A DNA stretch of 64,000 bases, taken from positions 39,626,097 to 39,690,096 of the forward strand of contig NC_077242.1 of the NCBI RefSeq assembly GCF_947179165.1, given 5' to 3'. This stretch comes from Solanum dulcamara. Taxonomy: Eukaryota > Streptophyta > Magnoliopsida > Solanales > Solanaceae. The notes below the pieces were generated by a model. That model worked only from the letters and a program-made list of their open reading frames with translations, did no database searches and was not told where the DNA came from. Made by a program: the position numbers and the translations under genes. Positions 35,824-46,750 of this stretch are shown here, piece after piece (the stretch's first letter is position 1; every line of letters starts with the position of its first letter).

Positions 35824-35834
35824 TTGTAGCTTCT
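35824..35834. repeat. SINE target-site duplication, right
   Basis: TTGTAGCTTCT follows the poly(A) tail and matches 35627-35637 exactly. Confidence 0.9.
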
Positions 35835-36116
35835 CACCGTGTCTAATCGTTTAGGCCAAGCTTATGAGCCAATATCAACTCATCACACCTAATTTATCAC
35901 ACATCTCTTCATCTAAAGAAGCTTTTACAACACTAGCCCCAACATGAAGTCCTCCACAAAAAGACCATATCAACATAGGGATTACAACCACCCAACATTG
36001 TTCAATCGTAAGAATCTATAGAAACAAAACAAAAATAAAGAAAGAACAAATATTCACAATCTGAATAGAAACTAGTAAATTATAAATTCTAAATCAATTC
36101 AATACGCCAAAAGTTT
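35835..36116 (-). other. Possible 5' leader of an Athila-type element
   Basis: A-rich on the plus strand, like the leader of E6 at 62790-62893, and adjacent to a primer-site-like sequence. No gag frame is recognisable further left. Confidence 0.35.
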
Positions 36117-36134
36117 TCTCCGAAAACGGCTCCA
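36117..36134 (-). other. Primer-binding site, tRNA-Asp type, degenerate (Athila-type copy B)
   Basis: The plus strand matches 14 of 18 positions of TCCCCGGCAACGGCGCCA, the tRNA-Asp 3' end seen intact at 62894-62911. It lies four bases from an LTR beginning TGATAGG, the same spacing type as in E6. Confidence 0.65.
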
Positions 36135-36138
36135 CTTT

Positions 36139-37466
36139 TGATAGGAATAGAAGTGTGGGCAGTCATTGTCAATATAAATCCAGCATAGAGTCTGAGTCAA
36201 ATTCCACAAGGAACAATATGTAGACAATTGTATAAATAAAGAATTACAAGCTACTAGTTTGAATCTGAAATAAATGATACAATTATAATATGAATATTTT
36301 GGTAATAATTTAGGATAGAGGGATAGGAAAGAAAAAGAAACAAAGCCTTTTTCAAGCAAGGATACCAATGGAAATGGGTAATGGGATATCAATCAACACC
36401 TATACGATCCATTGCATACTAAATTCATAAAATCTCAATTAATCATGGGTAAAATCATATATGCCTAGAATCTAACTCATCGACCTATTTCTCTCGAATA
36501 CAGGCAAATATTTCTTAGCTGGTTCTTTCGAACCTAGATAAGTGACAACACAATTGATTCAACATAGGCAATGCATTAATTCACTATTTCTAGCTAAGAT
36601 TTGATACATGAGTGGCTACACCACAAATTATGTACTGATCAACTTTTTTCAACCTCAATTTATTCTTTCAAGCTCAATCAAACTAAATGGGAAAGTCCAA
36701 GGAGTGATGAAAATCAATTAAAACTTAAAATTGATTAGATAATCAAAGACCAAATTCATAAATGAGAAGATATTCAACTAATTGCAAAAGTACAACATGA
36801 AAATAAATCACCCACAAATTGTTTATCTCTAATACAAAATCTAAATCACCATAACAACTACACCTAGAATTTAAGCAATACAAAGCAAAGAGTTGAAGAA
36901 AGGATTACAAATCATTACATATTAAGCTCTAAATCTTCACTCTAATGGTGTTTGTTGTGGAAACCTTACTCTCCAAGCTAAGCCAAGCTAAAATATATAC
37001 CAAAATAATCAGTATAATCAGAGTATGCACCAAAATCGGCTGTGTATGAGTGTATAATGAAATTGGGATCAAACACGTGAACTACCAACATTGTCCCTAA
37101 AGTCTGACACGCTCTTCATCGCGATTGTGAGTGTTGACCGCGATCGCAAAGTCAATGCTGACTAAGTCATCACAATCGCAACACATCTTCATGCGATTGC
37201 GAAGAGTTATTTATTTGTTGACCATGATCGCAATTCTTTGACCCACGCGGTCGCGAAGAGTATTTCACTGCCAGTTCTAATTTTCAATTTTAGCTTTCTT
37301 TTTGCCTCGACTTCACTTTTTTCTTTTGTTATTCCCCAAATCAACTTATAATTTATTTTTCTACTAAATATGAAGAAAACCACATCAAAAGCACCTATTC
37401 TAACATAAAAAGGCAATATTATGAGTTTAAAGACAAGAAACGTGTGTAAAAATACCCCCCTCATCA
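36139..37466 (-). repeat. Athila-type LTR (copy B), 1.33 kb
   Basis: It begins TGATAGG after a primer-site-like sequence and ends CTCATCA before a purine tract, as the E6 LTR begins TGATAC and ends ACATCA. The phrase CCACAAGGAACAATATG near its left end mirrors CCACAAGGAATATGG in E6. It has a GCGATCGC word cluster at 37085-37260. Confidence 0.7.
37085..37260. repeat. U3 word cluster, core GCGATCGCGAA
   Basis: ATCGCGATTGTGAG, CGCGATCGCAAAG, GCGATTGCGAAGAG and CGGTCGCGAAGAG recur within 175 bases, about 210-380 bases from the LTR start in minus sense. Confidence 0.65.
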
Positions 37467-37479
37467 ACACCCCCAACTT
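37467..37479 (-). other. Polypurine tract of Athila-type copy B
   Basis: The minus strand reads AAGTTGGGGGTGT before the LTR. The following TTGTCCTCAAG on the plus strand is shared with E6 at 53094-53106. Confidence 0.7.
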
Positions 37480-39390
37480 AAAAGCTCTGCTTGTCCTCAA
37501 GAAAAACAAAATCAAAAGCACAAGAGGCATTCAAATTAAGCACAACTCTCTTTCATTTCAACTAAGGATCATGGTCATAGCTTTGGTTGGTACTAACAAA
37601 TAGTCCTTATACAACTTTCCATGAAACAACCCCCTCACTGTCATGGTATATTATTCAAGAACCAAGAATCCTTAAAAGACAACAACTCAAAATTAAGAAG
37701 TGACTCAACTTTTTAGCTCTTTTACATGCTCATTTGATTCAATTAGCAAATTTCAAAACCACCATTTAATTAGTTTCCATGCCCGCACAAGAAAAGAAAT
37801 GTCCCAAACACTCACAAAGTATATACAAACTGGGGACAAAACACAAATACTCACACTAACAATAGAACATCTTATGAACACAAATGTCACACCATAGGCT
37901 TGCCCATATTCTCAATCAAGATTGACTCAACTTTATTTGGTAATAAATCTCAAAGAACTTTGTTAAACTTGTAATGTAGGCTTAGGGAAGGTTAGGATAA
38001 AATTTATGTATAAGTGACTACACCCTACTTGAACTACTTAACAACTCATCATTTTTTAACTTTTCCACTTATTCGAATCAATGTACATTCCAAAATTGAC
38101 TCAAAATGCCCCACACCAACCATTTTCAATTTTTGGAGGAATCAAGTCTCATTTATTCACTTTCTTTCCTTCTCTTTCAACACTATTTTCTTTCTTTATA
38201 ACTTTTTCATCCATTCATCAATCTCTCTTTTTTGTAAATCAAACTCTTACGTTATAGACATCTCTTCTATGGTTTTCCCATAAGACCCCCAACTTAGGCT
38301 TTTAGCCTCTACTTTCACAATTTCAAGTTCAAGAAGGGAAAGGGTTCAACAAAAGAATGTCAGTTCAAAATGGGTAAGGCTTGTAGTAAGGTTTCCAATA
38401 AAAGGAATCATGCTTAAAGGGGACAACTAAGGATATATTTAGTGCAAAGGTGGGATTTTTATGCGAATTAGACTTTAAAAACAATTAAAGAATGTCTAAG
38501 ATCATTTTTTCCAACTAAACTCAATTAAGACCAATATTTCAAGACCAACGGGGCAAGTTCTAGGTGGAACAACCAAACATAAGGCATTATTCAAACATCT
38601 CACCACACAATGGTATCCAAATCAAACAAAATTATTCAAAATCGTAATTCCTTTTTAATATACAAGTGGCATCGAACATTCAACCCGCTAACAAATCAAA
38701 AGTCACAAAAAGAGTTACAAAAGTTGTCACAACATCATTCAAAATATGCTCAACTTTCAAAACAGAAGGGTATGCAATATGCAAGACTCTGTTCTTAGTA
38801 CCAACCAAGCCATAACCTCCAAAAAAAGGTGACTTTTCCCTTAAGAAAACCATCAACCAATCCACCATCGAGAAAACTCATACATCTATTCAGAAAAGGC
38901 ATATGGCTACTCAGATTTCACCACAACTGGTTACTCAGACTTTACCACATACATATGGCTACTCAAACTTCACCACTCAACAACAATCAAACACACTCAT
39001 GACAAACCAATAATTTTCCCTTAAGAATGTTGTCACTCTATCAATCATAAGGCGTCGCCATTCAACAACACCATCAAAACAAACACAAAAAAAACAAATG
39101 AACTAAGAAAACGTAAACAAAAGAAAAGTAAAAATAACTAATCCAGCACAATCAAAATTAAAATACTGACAAGGCCATATCATCTATATAATTATCAAGG
39201 CACAGAAAGGGCACACAAATCTATAAAAAGCCTGGAAAAGGTAACATCAAAATAATCAACAAAAGCAATAACAATCTAAAATCAAAAATCCCAGCATCAG
39301 TTATACAAACAAAGGACCCTAAGTGAAGCAACCCCAACGAAAAAATAAAATTATGTCCACACCATAAAAATATTAATAGAGAATACGAGG
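37480..39390 (-). other. 3' internal noncoding region, Athila-type copy B
   Basis: No coding frame is supported. Short blocks are shared in order with 53084-54600 of E6, such as CAACTTAGGCTTTTAGCC near 38290 against CAACTTAGGCTTTTGGCC near 53873. It is therefore the 3' region of the same element class. Confidence 0.55.
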
Positions 39391-40570
39391 GGCTCCCTGA
39401 GATATCTTAGCCAGAACTAGAGCTACTAGGGCCCAAAAGGATATCATCATCACCATCATCTCCGGAATCGTAGAAGCTTCTGAGTGTGTCTATCATATTA
39501 TTGAGGAATTTTCTCTTCTTCTCATGCACCTTCATCTTCTTCTGCTGCATCACAATCTTAGCCAACCTTTCTTTAATCTGCTTCTACTCACTCATAAATA
39601 GATAAGGTCAAAGACACAAAACCTGAGGTGGTAGAGAAGGACTCCTAGGGTCAGTAGGGAGGCTATGTACAAGCTCCCGAATCTGTGAATCCACGCCATG
39701 CACTTGGAATAATATATGGACCAAAGCTAGAGGCCCAAACTTATAGTGGCCCGCCAGATAAAGAAGCGGGTTGTGGATCAAGGAGAGAACTACCTTCAGT
39801 AAATAAACTAAACGCCGTATCAAGTGCGTCATTTTTCTCTTCTTCATTACATTCCTTAGTCCATTCTTCTTTAATGGATGAATTGGCTTATTAGGACTTT
39901 TCAGGCTATCTATTTCCTTTAGTGCAACCGCAGTTGTCTAGCATAAATAAGTAATCAAAGAAAGGGAAGTAGAGACTTTTGGTACCTTCAAGGACTACCT
40001 CATGAAATTATTGCACAATCAACTCACCAACATTGAGTTTAATACCCTCCATAATAGTACAAATGAGCATTGCCCTTTCAAGATACACATCGGTCTCATT
40101 TCTTGAAGGTATGATACGGTTATAAATAATGGATAGCCATGTTTTGGCCTCAGCACTGAATTCAGAAGAATCAATCCTAAGATTTGAAGTAATCCATTAT
40201 GGCCTATGACCATTGTTTAAGTTCCTCACAAACAATTCTTACTCTTTTGCCCATGCTCTTGCCTTGTACACATCTTTGTCTACATTAGGAAGGCCATAAT
40301 AAGAATTAATAGTGGTGGAGTCAAATCAGACTTGCTTCCCTCAAACCATGACCACCAAATTATTGTTAAAATCTATTTTGGTGGAACTGGCATAGAATTC
40401 ATGAACCATAGAGTGATTCTCCTTTATTGGATCTGGTACAAAGCACATTCAGTCGCTAGCCTCCAATCGCCCATAAAGACCATGCATTTTTGCTTGAAGA
40501 TTGTCCAAATGAATGCCCCTCTCCTTGGTAATATTTTTGGAAGCAAGGTGGTCATTCAATTGGTGTCACT
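39391..40570 (-). pseudogene. Athila-type 3' ORF, Transposase_32-like, copy B
   Basis: Minus-strand frames give family phrases FSAEAKTWLSIIYNRIIPSRNETDV, ERAMLICTIMEGIKLNVGE near 40050-40200, and a coiled, basic then acidic C-terminus (KKMKVHEKKRKF, DSGDDGDDD) near 39410-39540. The family is annotated in plants as a putative plant transposon protein (Transposase_32). It lies between integrase and the 3' LTR in Athila-type elements and its function is unknown. Stops and frame changes break it into runs of 65-80 codons. Confidence 0.6.
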
Positions 40571-41054
40571 TGAATGACACAAATAACTCTTAGTTGTAGT
40601 ACTCCGTATCCCCTAATTGTTTCTCGACTTGTGGCTTATGTGGAATATCGTCTGAGGTTATTTTGCACAATTGAAGAATCCAAAATAATGCAAACTCGTT
40701 AGATAAGTGTATAGGTGCGTAAATCAATGTATTAGTATGAAATTAGGCCAAATAAATAGATAAAAAAAGTTTCGGGGACATTAAGGAAAAGTAGTTATTT
40801 TGGGCAGTTTCACTGCCAGAGATTTAACTCATCACAATAGCAAAATCAACCCTCACAATTATGATGTACAACTATGGTCAATCCCAATTTAATTCTATGC
40901 GATCGCGAAATTGGGCATAGAGATCGCAAAAGTCAATTAGCATTAGAGAAAATTTTCCGTCAGGCATATTGTTGAACAGGTTTAAGGCATCAAGTTTCAA
41001 GCAAATTTCTTTCAACAAAAATCATTCTTATTAGCCCCCAACTCCATTTTTCAG
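40571..41054. other. Unassigned; possible Athila-type LTR scrap
   Basis: It holds GCGATCGCGAA-type words at 40815-40940 and the TTTCACTGCCAG phrase also present at 37265, which suggests a fragment of the copy-B LTR family. It is cut at 41054 by another LTR. Confidence 0.35.
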
Positions 41055-41330
41055 TGTAATGACCTCCAAGGTCATTTTCATTCTTTTGCATGCTTTTATC
41101 ATGTTATCCCTTTTCGTAACTTCTTTATAGCTCTTATGTGATGTTGGGAAGGTGGCATGCTCTCTAAGGTGTTCGGTAGAGTTTTGAGGTGGTTTGGCCA
41201 TTTTTAGGCTTAAGCTTTGAAAGAGTTGACCTTAGTCAACATCTAGAGATTCGGGCATCGTATGAGGATTTCGACGGTTCCATTAGCTCCCAAAGGTATA
41301 TTTTGGTCTAAAAGGAAGGTTTACACCAAC
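41055..41330 (+). repeat. LTR 5' fragment related to the E1 family
   Basis: It begins TGTAATGACCTCCAAGGTCATT. Blocks such as GGTGGCATGCTC and TTTTGGTCTAAAA occur in the same order in the E1 LTR read in sense. It stops after about 275 bases, so it is a truncated copy. Confidence 0.6.
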
Positions 41331-41490
41331 AGTCATCACTCTATCATAGATATAGGATGATTGGAGGCACTAAATATGAGGGGATGTAGATCGCCTATAA
41401 GTTGGTTTAAGGCTGATAATGTGAAACCGTAGGCATTGACTTGGTAAATATATATTAGAAAAATGTGAGGGTTATCCAAACCAAACTATT
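41331..41490. other. Unassigned junction sequence
   Basis: I recognise nothing until integrase phrases begin near 41490. Confidence 0.3.
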
Positions 41491-41991
41491 GGCAGCCTAA
41501 AGTAGATAAAAAAGTATGCAGATTGCAAGGTAAGGGAAATGGCATTTTAGATTAGCGAGCAGATTCTATTGAAAGTTTCACCAATGAAAGAAGTCATGGG
41601 GTTCGGTAAGAAGGGTAAGCTTATCCCTTGATATATTGGTCCCTTTGAGGTTCTTGAAAATTTAGGGCTAGTAGCTTACAGGTCAACATTGCCACCCAAT
41701 TTTTCCAGAGTCCATCCAGCATTCCATGTATCTATGTTGAAGAGATAATATGGGGATGGGGAGTATATCATTAAGTGGGATTCGGTCTTGCTAGATAAGG
41801 ACCTTTAGTATAAGGAGGAGTTGGTTGTTATTTTTGATCGGGATGTCCAAAATTTAAGGATAAAGGAAATCAGATCAATGAAGGTTTAATAAAAGAGTCG
41901 TCTGGTTGAGAAAGCCAATTGGGAAATCGAGATGGACATGCGAGATAATTACCCTCACTTGTTTGAGGATTCAAATTCTACCTTCTTTTAG
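41491..41991 (+). pseudogene. Chromovirus integrase C-terminus and chromodomain (fragment E7)
   Basis: The plus strand reads SPMKEVMGFGKKGKLIP, YIGPFEVLENLGLVAYR, RVHPAFHVSMLKR and a chromodomain with IFDRDVQNLRIKEI and ANWEIEMDMRDNYPHLFED, ending at TAG 41989-41991. In-frame stops follow KLIP, KR, KDL and MKV. Only the last 170 or so codons of pol are present. The chromodomain differs from E2/E3, so it is a separate family. Confidence 0.8.
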
Positions 41992-42054
41992 AATTATCGT
42001 ATCTTTTCTTATTTGATCACTCTAGAATGAGTGATGGGTAAATTAATATCTAGT
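41992..42054 (+). other. E7 spacer before the LTR
   Basis: The short spacer carries a weak purine-rich stretch (GAATGAGTGATGGG) before the LTR start. Confidence 0.4.
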
Positions 42055-42834
42055 GTAATAACTCTTCATATCATTATAGGTGAGATATTAGTGAAACAAA
42101 TGGGGTTAGAAATGCTCTGCGTTAGTAAGTTAAAATTCTCAGGCTAGGCAAGGTTCAAATAATTTTTTAGCAAGGTGAAGTCTAAGGCAATACAAGAAAG
42201 GATTGGAGATAATTTCTAAGCTTAGATTAGTTTTTTCGTTAGCTAAGATGTTAAAGAGTTCATAGGGCTTTTCAGAACTAAATTCATATGCATATAACTC
42301 CCGATATCGAACTTGACGTGAAGGGGTTGGTCCGGGGAGTCAATGTTTTAGGGTGTGTTATGAAATGGGAAATTTTTGGGAGATTTATCAGTTTCTATCT
42401 CATGCAAGCCGCTATAGCCGGAATCAAGCTGCTATAGCATATGAAATAATTCCCTCGATAGCAGGTGATTCTGCTATGGTGGTGACACTATAGCGGGATT
42501 GGGCCACTATGGCAGGGTAAGTCGTAGTTAATGCTAAATAATCTCCAAAACTGTTCATTATTATACAATTGTGTTTTGGGGAAGAGAAAGGACAACCTAG
42601 GGTGAAAATCTTCAGTTCTTCATCAAAAATATTTGTAAAGTAATAAAAGAACTCCCCTAATTCGATGCTTTGATTTTTAGGCCTTAGAGGTAGTATTGTG
42701 GCCTTATGTTCAAAGAGTTGGGCTCAGGACTTGAGAAATTTTGGTGAGTAAGGATAGGATTAGCGACTCACCGAACAGGTTCCGAGAGTGACACTTTAAG
42801 AAAAAACCGCTCACCGATAGAAAAGGACACATCA
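42055..42834 (+). repeat. E7 3' LTR, truncated
   Basis: It begins TGTAATAACTC after the end of pol and has a CCGCTATAGC word cluster (42395-42515). It runs into E5 integrase on the opposite strand without a CA end, so it is cut there. Confidence 0.55.
42395..42515. repeat. U3 word cluster, core CCGCTATAGCGG
   Basis: CCGCTATAGCCGG, GCTGCTATAGCA, TCTGCTATGG and ACTATAGCGGG occur within 120 bases, about 345-460 bases into the E7 LTR. Confidence 0.65.
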
Positions 42835-43522
42835 TTAACATACTTATTCGCATAGCTCTTTTGCCTACTCTAGCTAGTTAGATGTTGTTGAATCAATCTC
42901 ACTCTATCTTTGGAATCTCTCAACAAATCCATACCCCAAAGTCAAACCTTAAATAAATCAAACCATTCAATAGGAGATCTATACCTCCTCCCATATAAAG
43001 TGTCAAACGGTGCCATCTGAATGCTGAAATGGTAATTATTATTATAGGCACACTCTACAAGGGGTAGGAATTAGTTCAAATGACCACCAAAATATACAAC
43101 GCAAGCTCGAAGCATATCCTCAAGCACTTGAATAGTCCACTTGGACTAACCATCAGTCTGAGGATAAAAAGTGGTGCTCAACTCAAGCTTGGTACCCATA
43201 TATTCCAACATAGAACTCCAGAAATGCGAGGTAAACTACGTACCTCTATCAAACACAATGGAAATAGGTACTCCATGCAACCAAAAAATCTCACAAATGT
43301 AGATCTTGGCCAATTTCTCTGCATTACAACTAATCTTCATGAATCTACAATCACCCAAACAGAATCATACTTGCCCAAAGTCAAGGGTACTCCAACCACG
43401 AAGTTCATAGTAATGCACTCCCACTTCCAGTCGGGAATGGGCAACCTTTGCATCGTACCAACCAATCATCGATGCTCATACTTCACTTTATGGCAATTCA
43501 AACTCTTACCTACAAAGTCCAC
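42835..43522 (-). pseudogene. E5 integrase, catalytic core and flexible region
   Basis: Minus-strand phrases include the trailing part of the DDE core and the YxxLYGRRYRSPI pattern near 42970. Frames are broken throughout. The plus-strand open frame at 43080-43610 is a shadow of this region. It is separated from its N-terminal half by a solo LTR. Confidence 0.7.
43518..43522. repeat. Target duplication of solo LTR, left (TCCAC)
   Basis: It matches TCCAT at 45912-45916 with one C/T difference. Confidence 0.65.
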
Positions 43523-44085
43523 TATAACACCCCAAAAAATATTGTATATAATATTCCAATTCTCGATAAAAATGATACTACTTCTGTATTTTAGGTATAA
43601 TTTATCATAGAATAGTCTAAATTAGCTGATTTAAATTTTTCAAAAACTCCAACATAATTACCTACAACTTGGGTGAGACCATATCTTAAGATTCGGAGGC
43701 TTAGTAAGTCAAATAAATTAATATTTGCAAGACCTGGTGTTGTGATGAAATAGAGTATTTGTAGAAGAAAACTCATATCTCATTGTAGAATACTCCAAAT
43801 TAGTTGCTTTTTCAACTAAATGAAATAAGACTTCTAGAGATACAATTCATGTGTGACATCAAATCCTAATTAGGAGGTTATCTTGTTCAAACATAGCTCC
43901 GAAAAAGGATATTCCGTAAAAAGGAAATTTATCTCACCAATCATAGAAGATCTATATCCATTTGACATCCTCATGACATCAATAGTCCTCCATTTCACAT
44001 TACCCATGATATCACAATCCTCCATTAAATTTTTAGATATTTCTTTATAATTATTTTAATTATTTTTAAGTCCCTCCTTCACACC

Positions 44086-44092
44086 TATAAAT
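44086..44092 (+). promoter_or_regulatory. TATA box, solo LTR
   Basis: CCTATAAATACCCACC lies 563 bases into the LTR, the same depth as in both E3 LTRs. Confidence 0.6.
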
Positions 44093-44320
44093 ACCCACCT
44101 TATTTTATTATTTTGTTCATCAAGCTTTCTCAAGCAACTCTTCTCTCAATACACTTCTTTACTAATTCTCAAAATATAGTTTTAGTTCTTAGTAGTGTAA
44201 AAATACTATTCCGGTGATTCATATACTCTGGGTAGTACACAAAATGCTCCAGCAAGGAAAAAAGGCTAGGATTCAAGAGTGTTCATTAAGTCCTTCAATT
44301 ATGACTAAAGCTTTGGATTT

Positions 44321-44335
44321 CAGGTATGTAAGGCT
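44321..44335 (+). other. Splice-donor-like motif, solo LTR
   Basis: CAGGTATGTAAGGCT, identical to 12706-12720 in the unrelated E2 LTR, lies 235 bases downstream of the TATA box. Confidence 0.4.
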
Positions 44336-45911
44336 TCAATGAGAGTATTTCTTCCACTCTCATGCCTGAAGTATTTTGATTATATAATAAATTATGTTTA
44401 TTTTTTCAAGCTTTACTCTAAGGTACGTGAGTTTTTATCCATTGGTTCTTCCACCACGGAGTCCACAACTCTTTCAACTAAGTCTCTTGATTTCAAGTAA
44501 GATTTTCTTATGGCTAATTCTTATTTCTACTTAATAGCATGAATCATGGTTAAACAAATAATTATTAGTCTATTTTGATGCAAAATGATTTCATATGTAT
44601 AAATTGATTGTTTGCAAGTATTTTCTCTATTTATCTCTTTAAAGGTTCTTGAATTTCATGGTGGGTTGTTTAAAGCATGATTTTTTTTATTGATGAATTT
44701 CAAATATTTATACATAATTTCATTTACATACATGTTTGAAATTTGAAGTGATTTGAACCCACCTAGTTTTACTCTATTTTTAATTAAGTTTGACTTGAAA
44801 GCTTTGACTCCAAATAAATATTTATGAAAGCAATGTCTATGATCAAAAGGGAGTCTTGAAATAAAAGAATGATGAAATTCTATGAATGATGAATTCTTTA
44901 TGCTATAAGAACAATTATTGCATATTTGAATCACTAAAGGTTTTAATGAGCTATTCCACCGAATGTGATGTTTTAAATTCTCAAGCTATAGGATATGACT
45001 ATTTTGAAGTATTAAACTATTCTGTGGGATTGACTTAGCATCAAATGGGGCATTAAAGTGGAATTTGGTAAGGGAATCCTAGTAGCAACCCCTTGTCTTA
45101 TTAACTAGGTGCCAACATAGGAGCCCTTGTAGGATTAGGCTAATGCATCCATGAAAGCCCTTAAAGTTAAAGTTAAAGAATGAATGTAAAGTTGATGGAG
45201 TTCTACCCTAGGCAAGTAGACTTTCCGGCCAACGTAGGAGGTGGGTTATGTTGGATTTCATGTAATAGCTCACATGGTCTTAATGTCGGTTATAGTCAAC
45301 TTCCCACAAATGAATGTTTCAAATGTTATTTAAACGATTACTCATGCATGTATATATCCACATATGAATGATTTAAATGATATCTACTTGATTACTCATG
45401 CATGCATGCATTTACGTACTTTATCTTATAAATGTCCTAAATGTTTTACTTTGAAATGCATGCCTACATACTTAGTATATTCAAAGTACTAACGCAGACT
45501 CTTTTGCCTACATGATATCACCATGTAGGGACCGGTTCTCCTCTTCGTTCTCCTCCACGTGGCTAGTTCAGATTTCATTTGAAGGCTACTTTTGATGAGT
45601 TCCCATATTCCGGGAACAATACTCCTTTATCTTTCTAGCAAATGATATATTGAGATCTATACACACTTACTATGGCATTTCTTTCTATTATGATTAAGGA
45701 TGAGCTAGGGACTTGTCTTAGCCCGTTAAATCTAAAATTTAGAGGTATTGTTGGACATATATAAGTTGAAGATTTACTATTATGATTTTTGCTTATTTAT
45801 TTATTATCATTACCTATGAAAGGCTAAAAGAATTCTAAGAGGCTTGTTTGAGAGACCTTTGGGTTCCTCATTTATCATGTCACGTCTAGGCCCTAGGCTT
45901 GGGTCATGACA

Positions 45912-46320
45912 TCCATGATGTCCCTCTTCATACCACACCACAACTAATAGGGTTGCTTTAAATCACGAAACATCTTGGTTTCCCCCAGGCGAATAGAATA
46001 CTTTAAAAAATGAGCCTCCTCCTATATTATATGCATCCAACCACCAACTCTAGGCACAAAAATATGACCACAAATCCTCAAAACTCCGTCAAGATCATTG
46101 GAAGCTGACTTAGCTTCAACTTTTAACACTCTATCCCGAATCATTCTTAACTTGTCATCATCAAACTGATGGGCACAAATCTAATCCATCTATATAGACC
46201 AAGTCTCAACGAAGTTCAAAATGCAATAAGTTGTTGAAATATCAAGTCGTACTAACTACCTAGCCAACGACTGAACCTCCAATGCCAAAGGTCTCTCTTC
46301 TACCTAAAGAAAGGCTAAAC
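45912..46320 (-). pseudogene. E5 integrase N-terminal part
   Basis: It continues the integrase of 42835-43522 across the solo LTR, with the zinc-domain stretch near 45920-46100 in sense on the minus strand. It is heavily mutated and only short runs are readable. Confidence 0.6.
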
Positions 46321-46325
46321 CATGC

Positions 46326-46745
46326 CTACCGACTTAATGTATCCGCCACCACATTGGCCTTGCTCGAATGATAAAGGATGGTAATTTCATAGTCCTTCAA
46401 TAATTCCAACCATCTATGCTGCCTCATATTCAAATTTAGTTGAGAAAAGTGATATTTAAGGGTAAGATGATCTATAAAACCCTCACCATGCACACCATAA
46501 AGGTAATGTCTCCATAACTTTAAAATGAAAAACATTGTCTCTAACTCTAAATCATGGATAGGGTCGTTCTTCTCATGTATCTTCAACTGTTGAGAAGCAT
46601 AGGCTATAAATCTCTTATTTTGCATCAACACACTACCCAAACCAACACTTGAAGCATCACAAAACATGACAATCGCTACACCCTCATCGGGTAATACCAA
46701 CAATAGGTGTCGAGGTCAATAACTCCTTTGAAATTTTAAAAGATC
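46326..46745 (-). pseudogene. E5 RNase H
   Basis: A 125-codon open run has FCDASSVGLGSVLMQ, FIAYASQQLKIHE, DLELETMFFILKLWRHYLYGV and NVVADTLSR. Its N-terminal side is cut at 46745/46750 by a solo LTR and continues at 48945. Confidence 0.85.
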
Positions 46746-46750
46746 GCCTC
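46746..46750. repeat. Target duplication of solo LTR, left (GCCTC)
   Basis: This is identical to 48945-48949. Confidence 0.9.

Larger units (their letters stand above)
43523..45911 (+). repeat. Solo LTR of the E3 family, 2.39 kb
   Basis: It begins TATAACACCCC and ends GGTCATGACA. Blocks align with the E3 LTR read in sense (ACATCAATAGTCCTCCATTT, TATAAATACCCACCTTA), in opposite orientation in the window. TSD-like TCCA(C/T) flanks it and no internal sequence remains, as after LTR-LTR recombination. It lies inside E5 integrase. Confidence 0.85.

Noticed and set aside
43080..43610. 176-codon plus-strand open frame
   Set aside because: It is antisense to the E5 integrase and runs into a solo LTR; no recognisable domain in that frame.
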